64,000 bases of DNA. Source: Sipunculus nudus. Lineage: Eukaryota > Annelida > Sipuncula > Golfingiida > Sipunculidae. A program made the translations under genes and the position numbers. A model generated the notes under the pieces. It was given only the letters and a program-made list of their open reading frames with translations. It was not told where the DNA came from and made no database searches. Location: the NCBI GenBank assembly GCA_026874595.1, contig CM049317.1, forward strand, positions 70,827,618-70,891,617, written 5' to 3'. Of the stretch, positions 36,130 to 49,973 are shown piece by piece (position 1 is the stretch's first letter; the number at the start of each line of letters is the position of its first letter).

Positions 36130-38428
36130 CAGAGTTCGCGAACAACCAACGCCATTTCGAGGCATTTTCTTTTAAATAATACTTATACATTCAGGTCCTC
36201 TTGGAATCATACAGCGTAGGATTTCGAAACTTCAGGCAAATGTTATGATTTGACTGAATAAATTTAACTTTTTCTTGATATTTACTAACACAGATGTTGA
36301 ATACTTTGCACCGTCTCTCCTACCCGCACACACACAATTGGCGACATAAATAAACATCCACGCTGACCCTATGTGTGCTGTTCCTTTTGGGTTTGGGTGT
36401 TCATCAAGAATACATTTCTGATTGTTTACGTGTTCTTATGTTCATGTAACCTCTTGTGGCTCAGGGTCTTCTTGTGTAGCAAAAAAATTATTAATTTAAT
36501 ACTTCTCTGTTGTACCCATATATATGAAGTCGTGGCAGTGTTTTAAACCCAAATTCCACACTTGAAACTCATGCCCCGGGAATTAAATCCAACCGTTGTG
36601 CAATTTTCACTACAGACCTGGTGCTCCAATGGTCCACACTGAAATCACTCACTCATTAATGTTAAATCAAACAATAGTATATACGTGTAACTTCAAACTT
36701 CTTGTTGATGATCTTCAAGAGCTTACTTGGACTAGGACCAATCTCAGAGACGTGCGTCCTGTCGCGGTAGGAAATCGCAACACAAGATCATCAGTTTAAC
36801 AAAACTTATTGTATCTTATTGTATCAAGTCTTTCAGTTGCTCGGCAACGCTATTTGAATTAACTATCTGCAGACATTAAGAACGTTTGCAATAAAGAACA
36901 TGTCAGGAGAAACTCAAAACTAATCTACTTCGATAAAATTTCATTCTTAATGGTTTTATGTCTCAAATTTTCATTTGAAGATTTCTTTAAAATCATGTTA
37001 ACGTCATTTCAACTTAATTATTTTAGTAAATAATTAGTCATGGAAGCATATAAAGAATATTTTGCTAGTTACTAAATGTTTAGAAATTAAACCGTTTTAA
37101 TATGCTGCATAGGTAATTATGATATTAAATATATTTTATTCATTCCATACTTTTATTGTTCATCACATAAGAATCACAATTTTATCTAGAAGAGCGTTAT
37201 ATAAGGCTATGAGTGTAATGTAGGCTTGAATGGAGACCTTCCACTTCAATGGCAATGTATACTATCGTAATCTTATTGATGTTAAGCCAATGTAAATAGC
37301 TAGCAAAAATTTATACGTTCCGATGAATACTTCCAAGCTTACATTGCAAAATTCCATTCAAATGTACCAGTTTTTTGTTAGTTTATAAGCACTATCTCTG
37401 CCTTTTATCCTTACTAGCTACGTAACGTTGGTAACATTAGGATTATTTTCCAGTCAAATAAAACACTCCAATATAGACTGATGTCGGAATGCTTATGCTA
37501 CCTGTTTATACTGGAGAACCAATCTGTCAAAACTGACGTTTTTCAGACAGTCTTAAGTGACTGCAATGATTGGATATTGAGAAGCAACATTGATGTAAAT
37601 AAATTTAAATAATCATATATATATTAATATATTTATATATTTATTTATATCATAAAGTTCCCCATTCCATTTATTCTTAATAGGGTGAGCCAATATCCAT
37701 TTCACTTTTGAAATCATTGTATCGACATAAATTGTCATATGATTTTGATTTTTTGTTATCTTTTGTTTGGAAATAAGATCCATGTTCTGACATTCTATCT
37801 GACAGCCGGAATAAAACCCTAACTCCTTGTAAAATGAACATAGGATTTTAACTCGTCCATCTCTGACAAAGAACACTGCAGGAAGCTTATATAAAAGTAA
37901 AACTGTTGGCAATTTTTTTACGCCATTACAAAATATTACGAAGGAGAATTAAGTAATAAATATTCTAGCTTTTATAATCTATTTGCTCTATGTCGCAGAA
38001 AGCAAGGTCTCTGAGTCAAAGAGTTTGTTGTAAATACAGATTTTTTTCTAAAGAGTTTTGGTCTAATTCTTTTTATTAAAATTGATCATGATTTGATATT
38101 CTTATATCGTGTCCATTAAAGTATACAAGTATACAAGAAAGGGTAATTTAGTTATGCATTCTTCATGAATTTGTGCAAAGGATGCTTTGATTGTGAATAA
38201 ATGATAAAATTAAATGAGTGTAAAAATTCACATTTATGAAAATAATACATGCATGAAAAAAGTGTGATATTCCTCTGCAGTTTTGGTTTATGCATGGAAA
38301 GTTACAGAAAGGTGCATTTAAGACCCTGTCGGTGTTTGTCAATATGAACATCATTCATTGACCTCTTTGTGGTTTTTGAAATTTATACACACACATACAC
38401 CATTTATATATATATATATATATATAGA

Positions 38429-38639
38429 GTTGTATATAGTCATCATTTGTTGCAAAAACTTATCGCAGAGTGCACAAGAGGTGACCCGAGTAGCTCTAAA
38501 CGTGATGTACGAAACTAATTAGTCATGAAAAGCCTGCAGAAGACCTAGTTTAGTTCTTTCTATACAAAATAGAAATGCTCTGGTCACCCATTGAGCACTC
38601 TTCCATCAGTTTTTGCAACAAATGATGACTATATACAAC
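38429..38639. mobile_element. 211-bp foldback element, unit 3 copy a
   Basis: Same ends and length as the unit 2 copies; followed by a TA tract at 38643-38714. Confidence 0.85.
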
Positions 38640-38646
38640 TCAATAT

Positions 38647-38717
<71 letters not shown>

Positions 38718-39122
38718 ATACATCCATTTTGCACGGAGGAAGATTACAACCCTGACACGATTGAGGAACTAATTTGATTTCAGTAGCACATGGTGTATTA
38801 TTTAACCAAGTAAATTGAAATTGTAAAGCATTTATATTTATTACCTAGGGCAAGGTCATTAACCACATGATTAGGTATTAAAATGTAACATATACAGATG
38901 TAATATATATCTGAACAGATGGTAGTTACAAATTAGCCTTCAAAATAAGCTTACTATCCAGTTGTTAATGCAGACCTTGTTAATACTCATACTTTACCTC
39001 TGGCACAGTCTGAACATTGCAACTAGGTAAGGAGTAACTTGCTTTGTGTGCCTTCAGTAGCGTATTTACTTAAAAAAATAACAAGATCATTCATTGACCT
39101 CTTTGTTGTTTTTGAAATTTAT

Positions 39123-39163
<41 letters not shown>

Positions 39164-39166
<3 letters not shown>

Positions 39167-39374
39167 GTATATAGTCATCATTTGTTGCAAAAACTTATCG
39201 CAGAGTGCACAATGGATGACCTGAGTAGCTCTAAACGTGCTGTATGAAACTAATTAGTCATGAAATGCCTGAAGAAGACCTAGTTAAGTTCTCTCTTTAC
39301 AAAATAGAAAAGCTCTGGTCACCCATTGAGCACTCTGCCATCAGTTTTTGCAACAAGTGATGACTACATACAAC
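39164..39374. mobile_element. 211-bp foldback element, unit 3 copy b
   Basis: As above; the right end reads GACTACATACAAC, one substitution from the other copies. Confidence 0.85.
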
Positions 39375-39378
39375 TGAA

Positions 39379-39443
<65 letters not shown>

Positions 39444-39861
39444 ATATATATGAGATTCATCCATTTTCCGCGGAGGAAGATTTCAACGCTGACACGATTG
39501 AGGAACTAATTTGATTTCAGTAGCACATGGTGTATTAATTAACCAAGTAAATTTAATTTGTGAAGCATTTATATTTATTTCCTAGGGCAAGGTCATTAAC
39601 CACATGATTAGGTATTAAAATGTAACATATACAGATGTAATATATAGCTGAACAGAAGGTAGTTACAAATTAGCCTTCAAAATAAGCTTACTATCCAGTT
39701 GTTAATGCAGACCTTGTCAATACTCATACTTTATCTCTGGCACAGTCTGAACATTGCAACTAGGTAAGGAGTAACTTGCTTTGTGTGCCTTCAGTAGCGT
39801 ATTTATTTAAAAAAATAACAAGATCATTCATTGACCTCTTTATGGTTTTTGAAATTTATAT

Positions 39862-39902
<41 letters not shown>

Positions 39903-39907
<5 letters not shown>

Positions 39908-40113
39908 ATATAGTCATAATTTGTTGCAATAACTTATCGCAGAGTGCACAATGGGTTGCCTGAGTAGCTCTAAACGTGCTGTATGAAACTAATTAGTCAT
40001 GAAATGCCTGGAGAAGACCTTGTTTAGTTCTTTCTTTACAAAATAGAAATGCTCTGGTCACCCATTGAGCACTCTGCCTTCAGTTTTTGCAACAAATGAT
40101 GACTATATACAAC
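39903..40113. mobile_element. 211-bp foldback element, unit 3 copy c
   Basis: As above. TA repeats follow directly, without the palindromic insertion seen in unit 2. Confidence 0.85.
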
Positions 40114-40186
<73 letters not shown>

Positions 40187-42911
40187 TTGATACATCCATT
40201 TTGCACGGAGGAAGATTACAACCCTGACACGATTGAGGAACTAATTTGATTTCAGTAGCACATGGTGTATTAATTAACCAAGTAAATTTAATTTGTGAAG
40301 TATTTATATTTATTTCCTAGGGCAAGGTCATTAACCACATGATTAGGTAATAAAATGTAACATATACAGATGTAATATATAGCTGAACAGATGGTAGTTA
40401 CAACTTAGCCTTCAGAATAAGCTTACTATCAAGTTGTTAATGCAAGCCTTGCCAATACTCATAATTTACCTCTGGCACAGTCTGAATATTGCAACTAGGT
40501 AAGAAGTAACTTGTTTTGTGTGCCTTCAGTAGCGTATTTATTTAAAAAAAAAATAACAAGATTTCTGAAATGTATCTACAATTTTCAGAAACATTTTGTA
40601 TTAGTTATAATATCAGCAAATTTCAAGGACTCTGAATTTCTTTGTTTATCATAAAGGTAGTATTTATAGAGATTCTGTGTATCATAATATAACAACAATT
40701 TAAAATATCCTCATTAAAACAAAAAAAATTGACATTCAAGACGTACAGACGTAACATTTGTGAAAACATTTACAAGCGTTTTTGAGCAAAGAGCGTTTGT
40801 GCTCACGATGTGATTCGCTACGTTGGTGTTCCACATTCATGTCTTGAAAGGCAAAACCTTGGCTCTCTATTTTAATATGTTTGAATTAATATGGTATGTA
40901 GTTTGATCCAAAGATCTGACAAATGGCTTTGATATCTATATATTTTTGAAGATTATGTTATTCCTAGCTTTATATGAAAACTAGCATTTTTGGCTCATTT
41001 TTAGCAGCATGGAAAAACTCTTGGATTTATTTATGAATTTATTCATCTATAAAATTTTATAAATTTTTGGTAGGTTAAATTTGAATGGAACATAATTTCC
41101 TACTTTTCAGTTAAACATAAACAAAAATCAGAAAATATATTACCGAGTAAAATGTTCCAAAAATTAAGCGCGTGTAATTACGGAGAAATTACGGAGCAAT
41201 ATTCTATATAATGACAAACAATGACATGTGTTATTTATAATATGTTCAACGAAAATTGACCTTACTTCCGTTATTTAGTCCGCTGGTTTAAAATGCAAGG
41301 TTTCACATATGACAGATAGGAAACACTTTGAGCCAAGAGTGTTCACACAGCTAAAAGTGTTGGAACGCCCCAGGCCCTATAATCCGTGTTCCAGCTGACA
41401 TGTGGCTACTAACCCTGCTTGAATTGTGATCACATGCAAAAGCGATGTCCACAAAGTATTTATACTGCAGTCACTCTTATATCTGTCTTGTTGAAGACAC
41501 ACGCGATAAGCATAGGTTTAAACCAGGGAAAGGGCTATTTTAATGCAACAAGGTAGAGTACTCACAAGCTTATTCCTACTAATATAAAGTAATAATTAAA
41601 ACCATTATTTAATGTGTAGCACAAATTCAAAACAAAAAGTATATTGTGCAAACTTTTTTTGATTTTATTGCCGTTGATGATGATTCAAGGTGTAATGCAT
41701 CTAGAACATAACCTATGGAATATCAAAATACCTTAACTTAATTGTTTTCAAAATGCATAGGCTGACCACATTTCAGTAGTGGCTTATCAAGTATCATTTT
41801 GAGTATCTGTACCACAAACCCCATCTCTGCATCATTCAGTTACTGCTGGTCCTCATTTCGCCCACGTGGATCATTTGTACAGTATGATCGAATTCCACTA
41901 CACCATCCCTGCAATATTTCATCATATGCTATACATCTATGTTTACCGAACATAGGTGACATCAGTAACACATGGCTCAACCAGTGCACGTAACGCTGCA
42001 ATTTGACCACACTGTCAAATTCTATAATGACCCTTTTTTAGGTCTCATATAAGAGTAGGTGGTGGTTTTAAAGTGTAATAATGTTATACCAACTTACTAG
42101 AAACTCCGAATCTCATACACTTTGGCACTGAAGACATACACCATAATGGAATTTTGACTAGATGGAGTTGGTCACTTACATGTTTAGAGACTAAAAATTA
42201 TTTTTAACTAAATCATTGCCCCCAGGTACCGAGCTCTACCAAACCTCTGACCAAGGGATCACTTAACTTGCGTTTCCTTGTTTATTAATTCCTCATTTCT
42301 TCTCTTGAAACAAACAAGAAAACAAACGAACAGTATGCTACGTTTGTAAAAGAAATTATCATAACTTTTCAGATAGAGTATTTTTTTGTTTGTTTTATTT
42401 GCAAAACAATGGTTGAAACATATCAGCTTCTCATACAGATAGAATTGTTATCCAGAATAATTAAGAACAATAAGTTTGTAAAGGCGGCCAGAAGTCGACA
42501 GGTCGAAGAAACTGATAGACATTAAAATACAACTTGAACCTATATATATACATTACTGATACGCTGATATTCAACTGTTAAGGTATCAGAAACAGTGTAA
42601 TCAAATCAGTTCTTTTTTCTTAAGTGAATTAACATATTGGTCCACAAATTCAAATGTGAAAATCTCATTGAAATGGAAATATTTTTTTTTCTGTATACCC
42701 TATTACAACGCTAATTAACTGGTTCTTCGGTGTTATTAAGCGGAATTTAAAATTTCAATCAAAATTACTTTGAATAAGAAACAAAATAGCGTTCAATTTT
42801 TTTGGTAATTGGCTCATCTTTATTGTGTTAAATTACATCGGCCATGTCAACTATCTGCAGAACCTTTACTATTACCAAATACAGGTTGTATTGGAAACGC
42901 TCGGACCACCA

Positions 42912-44334
42912 ATGATGTTGATCAAGGCGATTATTCTAATACTTCTGGCTATGCCAATGCCAATGAGGTGTGATAAATCCAAGGACAAGATTGGATATTC
43001 AATTGGAAAACACGTTTTCATAATTTGGAATTAATTTTTGTTTCTTTGTGCTTTTACCATAGTCCTTTTATATTGTTCTTGAGTTCACTGTTGTCTTGGT
43101 CATGAAGTTATTCATCACTGGATATTAATGCCCTCCATATGTTTCGATTCCCCATCTTTTGTCAAAGTCCACCCTTTTCTTCCCTTAGTGGCACTGTCAG
43201 ATGCAACTAACCTCTTGGCAAATAATTCATCCCTTTATACAATAAAACCATCCGGGTCCATATTTTCTCTCAGAAGTTGTCACGTAAAATACTGACATGA
43301 CTAGCTAGAATTGACTTCTTTGAGGTTTCAAGGAATCTGGTATGTGATACTGTCAAATGCAACTAAACTCTTGGCAAATAATTTCTCCCTTTATACAAAA
43401 AAACATCCGGGTATATTTTTTTCCTATTTCATAGCTAACAAAAAAAATAAGATGATCAGCTCAGGGTCTTATTACCTGGTGCTACTTATTTCTCTCTTTC
43501 ATCTAGATAACTCTGAAACGCAAACATTTGTGGTGGGAATTTTCTGAAAATATTTGAAAATGATATGTCTATAACAGTGATTAGTCAAAGAGTAATACAA
43601 ACTTTCACTGACGTATGTCTATATGCCGTGGCCCGACATCAGCAGTTGGCACTTTGCCAGTGGGATAAGGGTATAGTCTTAATACAAAGGTCATGCAATT
43701 ATCTTTTACCAAACATTTCAACTCTGTCTTAGTCAAAATTAGTGAATAGTGGATGGAATCAAGATATCAGTGATAATTATAAGCTTTCACTCGAGTCGTG
43801 TTTTATTTTTCATATTCATGATATTAACACATTACGTCTTTATACACATGAACATTATTTTTTTTTAATTACGTTTTCAAATAAAAATGGTTTGGCATTA
43901 TATTATTCGACTGAGCTTTTACTTGATATTATAGCGAGACAACCAAAAACCTTTAGCAATGCAAGCACTTATAATAATAATTTTGTATCGATTCTGCATT
44001 TATAGAAGAAAATATAAAACGAAAGATTCAAGAAATGGACAAGGAGTTCTCTGAACACTACGATGCCCACAATGTTGAATGGCTTGTTCAAAACTATCAC
44101 ATTTCTGATGCTTTTTTATGCCACCAGGATGGACGCTTGTCACAGATAAAGGTAAAATATCTTGAGATAGCTCTGGCTTATAATTTTTATTGCGCTGGAT
44201 ACGTGAGCAAAAGAAAAGCCATGATTGGTTCTATCATATAAAATTTTTATTTTCATATTTTATATTTATGTTCCTTATTTATTCCATCATTATTTCTCGA
44301 GCAGAAGGAAGACGTGCATACTTAAGAAATTATG
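42912..44334 (+). pseudogene. DUF4440-like gene copy 3, disabled
   Basis: Exon A is at 42912-43005, exon B at 44006-44151 and the start of exon C at 44305-44334. Three independent lesions are visible. The exon A donor is GAAAAC instead of GTAAAC. Exon B has lost one C in the FFMPP codons, which shifts the frame. Exon C stops after AGAAATTATG and runs into TA repeats, so the second half of the domain is gone. It also carries CAT-to-TAT (His to Tyr) in exon A. The promoter block with TATTTATA at 41457 is still present upstream. Clearly a pseudogene. Confidence 0.88.
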
Positions 44335-44344
44335 TATATTTATA

Positions 44345-44385
<41 letters not shown>
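44335..44385. repeat. TA microsatellite at a rearrangement junction
   Basis: Left of it is exon C of gene copy 3. Right of it, TCATAAAGTTCC matches 23403 and 37649, a region that normally lies far upstream of the gene. The tract is the breakpoint. Confidence 0.85.
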
Positions 44386-44387
<2 letters not shown>

Positions 44388-45115
44388 TAAAGTTCCTCAT
44401 CCTTTTATTCTAAATAGGGTGAGCCAATATCCATAGAAATAACACTTTTGAAATCATTTTATCGACATAAATTGTCATATGATTTTGATTTTTGTTATCC
44501 TTTGTTTGTAAATAAGATCTATGTTCTGACATCCTATCTGACAGCCGGAATTAAACCCTAACTCCTTGTAAAATGAACAAAAGATTTGAGCTCGTACATC
44601 TCTGACAAAGAACACTGCACGAAGCTTATATAAAAGTAAAACTGTTGGCAATTATTTTACGCCATTACAAGTTATTACGAAGGAGAATTAAGTAATAAAT
44701 ATTCGAGCTTACATAATCTATTTGCTCTTTGTCGCAGAAAGCAAGGTCTCTGAGTCAAAGAGTTTGTTGTAAATACAGAGTGTTGGTCATGATCATTGAT
44801 CATGATTTGATATTCTTATATCGTGTCCATTAAAGTATACAAGTTTACAAGAAAAGGTAATTTAGTTATGCATTCTTCATGAATTCGTGCAAAGGATGCT
44901 TTGATTGTGAATTAATGATAAAATTAAATGAGTGTAAAAATACACATTTATGAAAATAATACGCGCATGAAATTTAAAAAAAAGTGTGATATTCCTCTGC
45001 AGTTTTGGTTCATGCATGGAATGTTACAGAAAGATGCATTTAAGACCCTGTCGATGTTTTTCAATATGAACATCATTCATTGACCTCTTTGTAGTTTTTG
45101 AAATTTATATACATA

Positions 45116-45161
<46 letters not shown>

Positions 45162-45162
<1 letters not shown>

Positions 45163-45369
45163 TTGTATATAATCATCATTTGTTGCAAAAACTTATCGCA
45201 GGGTGCACAATGGGTGACCTGAGTAGCTCTAAACATGCCGTACGAAACTAATTAGTCATGAAATGCCTGGAGAAGACCTAGTTTAGCTCTTTTTATACAA
45301 AATAGAAATGCTCTGGTCACCCATTGAGTACTCTACCATCAGTTGCAACAAATGATGGCTATATACAAC
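45162..45369. mobile_element. Foldback element, partial-unit copy (208 bp)
   Basis: Same element, three bases shorter because CAGTTTTTGCAAC is CAGTTGCAAC here. The left TA tract is at 45120-45158; the right one is reduced to a few TA repeats. Confidence 0.8.
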
Positions 45370-47971
45370 TGAATATATATATTTGATACATCCATTTTGC
45401 ACGGAGGAAGATTACAACGCTGACACGATTGAGGAACTAATTTGATTTCAGTAGCACACGGTGTATTAATTAACCAAGTATATTGAATTTGTAAAGCATT
45501 TATATTTATAACCTAGGGCAAGATCATTTACCACATAATTAGGTATTAAAATGTAACATATACAGATGAAATATATAGCTGAACAGATGGTAGTTACAAA
45601 TAAGGCGTCAGAGTAAGCTTACTATCCAGTTGTTAATGCAAGATTTGCCAATACTCATACTTTACCTCTGGCACAGTCTGAATATTGCAACTAGGTAAGA
45701 AGTAACTTGTTTTGTGTGCCTTCAGTAGGGTATTTATTTAAAGAAATAACAAGATTTCTGAAATGTATCTACAATTTTCAGAAACATTTTGTATTAGTTA
45801 AAATATCAACAAATTTCAAGTGACTCTGAATTTCTTTGTTTATCATAAATGTAGTATTTATAGAGATTCTGTGTATCATAATATAACAACAATTTAAAAT
45901 ATCCTCATTAAAACAACAAAATTGACATTCAATACATACAGACGTTACATTTGTGAAAACATTTACAACCGTTTTTGAGCAAAGAGCTTTTGTGCTCACG
46001 ATGTGATTCGCTATGTTGGTGTTCCACATTCATGTCTTGAAAGGCAAAACCTTGGGTCTATATTTTAATATGTTTGAAATAATATGGTATGTAGTTTGAT
46101 CCAAAGATCTGACAAATGATTTTGATATGTATAAATTTTGAAGATTGTGTTATTCCTAGCTTTTTATGAAAACTAGCATTTTTGGCTCATTTTTAGCAGC
46201 ATGGAAAAACTCTTGGATTTATTTATGAATTTATTCATCTATAAAATTTTATGAATTTTCGGTAGGTTAAATTTGAATGAAACATAAATTCCTACTTTTC
46301 AGTAAATAATAAACAAAAATCAGAAAATATATTACCGAGTAAAATGTTCCAAAAATTAAGCGCGTGTTATTACGGAGAAATTACAGAGCAATATTCTATA
46401 TAATGACAAACAATGACATGTGTTATTTATAATATGTTCAACGAAAATTGACCTTACTTCCGTTATTTAGTCCGCTGGTTTAAAATGCAAGGTTCCACAT
46501 ATGACAGATAGGAAACACTTTGGGCCAAGCGGGTTTACCCAGCTAAAAATGTTGGCACGCCGCAGGCACTATAAGCCGTGTCCCAGCTGACACGTGGCTA
46601 CAAACCCTGCTTGAATAGTGATCACATGCAAAAGCGATCTCCACAAAGTATTTATACTGCAGTCACTCTTACACCTGTCTTGTTGAAGACACACGCGATT
46701 AGAATAGGTTTAAACCAGGGAACGGGCTATTTTAATGCAACAAGGTAGAGTTCTCACAAGCTTATTCCTACTAATATAAAGTAATGATTGAAACCATTAT
46801 TTAATGTGTAGCACAAATTTAAAACAAAAAGTATATTGTGCAATTTTTTTTTTAATTTACTGCCGTTGATGATGATTCAAGGCCTAATGCATCTAGAACA
46901 TAACCTATGGAATATCAAAATGCCTTAACTTAATTGTTTTAAAAATGCATAGGCTGACCACATATCAGTAGTGGCATATCAAGTATCATTGCATCTCTCA
47001 GTTACTGCTGGTCCTTATTTCGCCCACTTGGAACATCTGTACAGTATGATCGAATTTCACTACACCATCCCTGCAATATTTCATCATACACTATACAACT
47101 ATGTTTACCGAGCATAGGTGACATCAGTAACACATGGCTCAACCAGTGCACGTAACGCCGCAATTTGACCACACTGTCAAATTCTATATTGACGCTCTTT
47201 TAGGTCTCATATAATAGTATGTGGTGGTTTTAAAGTGTAATAATGTTATACCAACTTACTAGCAACACCGTCCTTTATATACTTTGGCACTGAAAATATA
47301 AACCAAATGGATTCTTAACTAGATGGAGTTGGTCAGAAACTTGATTAGAGACTAAAAAAATACTATCAAAAGAAGCACTGCCCCAACGTAGCGAGCCCAA
47401 CACAACCTCTGGCCAGAGGACCACTACTCGTGCGTTAGCTTGATATTTTATTCCTAGTTTCTTCTCTTGCAACAGATAGACATGTACATAAAAACAAACG
47501 GACAGTATCCGTCGATTGTAAATAAAATCATTATGACTTTTCAGATAGAGTAATGTTTGTTTTAATTGCTAGACATTTGGCCAAACATGAAACCCATAAT
47601 AATTAAGAACAATGTGTTTAACAAGGAAACCAGAAGTAGACATCACCTAGAAGCATTATAATACAGTTTGTCTAAACCCATATATACATTACTGATACGC
47701 CGATATTTAACTGTTAAGTTACCCAACCATTATGATCACTATACAGTGTCGTCAGTATACAGTTCCTCTGTGTAACTGAATACAATTTTAATTAATTTTC
47801 TTTAGCGGTATTTGGCGAATCATGCAAAGTCCTTAATTAATAATTCCATAATTCATAATTACGATTAGGTTGAAAAAAATACCGTTCAAATTGTTAGGGT
47901 ATTGGCTAATATCCATTGCCTTATAATTCATCAGCTAGGTCAGGATTCTGTAACACTTTTACTTACATTTA

Positions 47972-48060
47972 TAGAGGTTGTACTGGGAAAGCTCGGACCA
48001 CCAGTGATGTTGATCAATTTCAATTTCACCTCTAACTTTGATCATAATGAGTCAGTTAAG
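47972..48060 (+). pseudogene. Decayed exon A
   Basis: GTTGTACTGGGAAAGCTCGG and an ATG-TTG-ATC start match exon A of the intact genes. After four codons the hydrophobic core is replaced by polar residues (MLINFNFTSNFDHNES), so no signal peptide would form. No exons B-D follow. Confidence 0.6.
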
Positions 48061-49825
48061 TCATTTATTTACAAAATGTCGAAATTATCGATCTATGAAC
48101 AGATATTCCGATGCCTTATGTCCGAATCGCTGTGTTGCAATATACTGATATATTATCAATCTCGCGCACCTATAGTTTGAGTAATTACTCTCAATATTTC
48201 TCATTCGTGTCTTTCCCCAGTAGTATAAAAAATGTAAGGGAGAAATAAGAAAGCAGAACGGGAAAGTTGCCAAATCTGAACTTGTGTTTATATTGCATTA
48301 CAATACATGGCAATAACAGAAGTCTCTTATAAAAGTACATTGAGCTATTACTTTGCGTATTAAGATGACATGGGCATATTTGAAGGTTAGCAACGAGTTG
48401 TGGAACAGATACGGCAAACGAATAAACTGTTTTCACGCTGCTGGAGATAACGAAAGAGTCTTTGGGCTAATCTACGAAACTTTACTTCCTGTAAAAAAGT
48501 GCCTTTGTGATAATTCTGTACAATTCACATGCATTATTGGTTTCTTTTTAAGAATTTACTTACTTACCATTGGTATTCGACAATGAATTACCATAACCAT
48601 AGTAGGTTTGTTGTTTGCTACAATATTTTAAGTATTCTCCAGGTAGAACTTGCTAAGTATTTAATAATATTTAGTGTAGGACTGAATACTGTGGTTGCCT
48701 TTATATTGGCGGGGCTGAATTTTCGCGGTTTTTATAAGTTTCACGGGGTTCCTTTTCCGCGCTCTACCATTGGTCTAGTAGTATATTTTATTATCAAAAA
48801 TAATTTCATTTACCGGTGATTTCACTGTTATCTAGGTCTACTATTTTTCTGTCCGGATGTCGCATGTTCGAACATTCACGGACGGCTGAGCCGACGTCTG
48901 CGGGAAGCACTGACCCCGCTGGCTGTATTTAGTTCAGGGCCGAGGCTCATTAAAAACAACTCAAATGTTATTAAGGTGTGTCGAGAAACCAACCCGTATC
49001 TACAAAACCGTATATTAAGTTTGTTTCAAGAAACTGTCTTGATAAGGGTATTTTACTCCTGTTAATTGAAAGTTGAGTCGTAATCACCTGCTCAACCAGT
49101 AGTTTCAGTATCAAAGGCAGGGATGTGAACAAAATAATTTGAGTGCCGTTTATGTTGCAAATTACTTCCATAAAGGTGGAAGAAGGAACCGTATTCAGTC
49201 TCTCACAGTTAAGTCTGAAGAAAAAACATACTATTCTACTGTTTTACGGCACTTTTGCCCCAAAATGAACTGTGACCTTTCAAATAAATTCAAAATTCAC
49301 GTCATCACTAGCCAATTATACATCGTTTGGCGCGTCATGATTTCACAGAATTAGTCTCTTATACAGTTAAAAGGTGGCGCAACCCTAGCGGCTATGTTCA
49401 CTACTTTAGTGGCACATTTTATTCATTAACATGACTAAATACGGCACAATGTGAAAGAGTACCTTCTGCTCAATATTCTTTTTTAAGCGGCACTGGATGT
49501 CATCTAACTTGGCACACATACACATAATTTTTAAATATTACTGCCCAGCGGGCATTGACACTTTCCAGTCATGTGCTGGGGGAAAGGAATAACTGCCGGG
49601 CGCGTCCGCCGGCGTTAGCACGCACCTGCAAAGGATCCCGGTTTTTGCGTCTTACCCAACCGATATTATTTTAAATGGGCCCTGTCATTCTCCCTGAATC
49701 ATTTAACGTATATGCACCAGGCTCGATGGACATCACCACGTAGCTGAAGATAAATCTCAATTGTCGCAAACTATCGGCAGCTTCTGAAATTAATGATCAT
49801 GGTCTGGTATATATGCATCCAAAAC

Positions 49826-49893
49826 TGCGTGGTTTCAATTTCGCGGTCAGAGAGCGACCGCGAATATCGCGAATTTGGAACCACCGCGAATAA
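49826..49893. repeat. CGCG-rich imperfect hairpin
   Basis: The left arm contains GCGTGGTTTCAATTTCGCGG and the right arm CGCGAATTTGGAACCACCGC, which are imperfect complements around a centre of AGAGCGACCGCGAAT. Such 'CGCGAA...CCACCGCG' foldbacks occur as small dispersed elements in some marine invertebrates. Confidence 0.5.
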
Positions 49894-49973
49894 GAAGACA
49901 ACCACAGAATGTACCGGGCTTGTAGCTAGCATCTTGGCATATTTTGAAAAACTTAGACAAATAGCATTGAGAA

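Larger units (their letters stand above)
38345..40560 (+). repeat. Threefold 735-bp sub-repeat, unit 3
   Basis: Same triplication as 24101-26560, copies starting near 38350, 39090 and 39826. The third copy lacks the hammerhead-bearing insertion. Confidence 0.85.
35987..44334 (+). repeat. Array unit 3 (truncated)
   Basis: Matches unit 2 from its left edge through exon C of the gene, then stops at a TA tract. It lacks the rest of the gene, the 3' flank and the LINE. The first half (35987-42090) is very close to unit 2. From about 42100 the sequence is closer to unit 4 (54080 onward), for example GAAACTCC and GGAATTTTGACTAGATG, so the unit is a mosaic. Confidence 0.8.
44386..48060 (+). repeat. 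Partial unit between units 3 and 4
   Basis: Matches 23403 through 28020 of unit 2 in order, at a clearly greater distance than units 1-3 have among themselves. It has one foldback element and the TATTTATA block (46649-46656). Homology weakens at about 47718 and ends after a decayed exon A. No usable gene. Confidence 0.75.
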
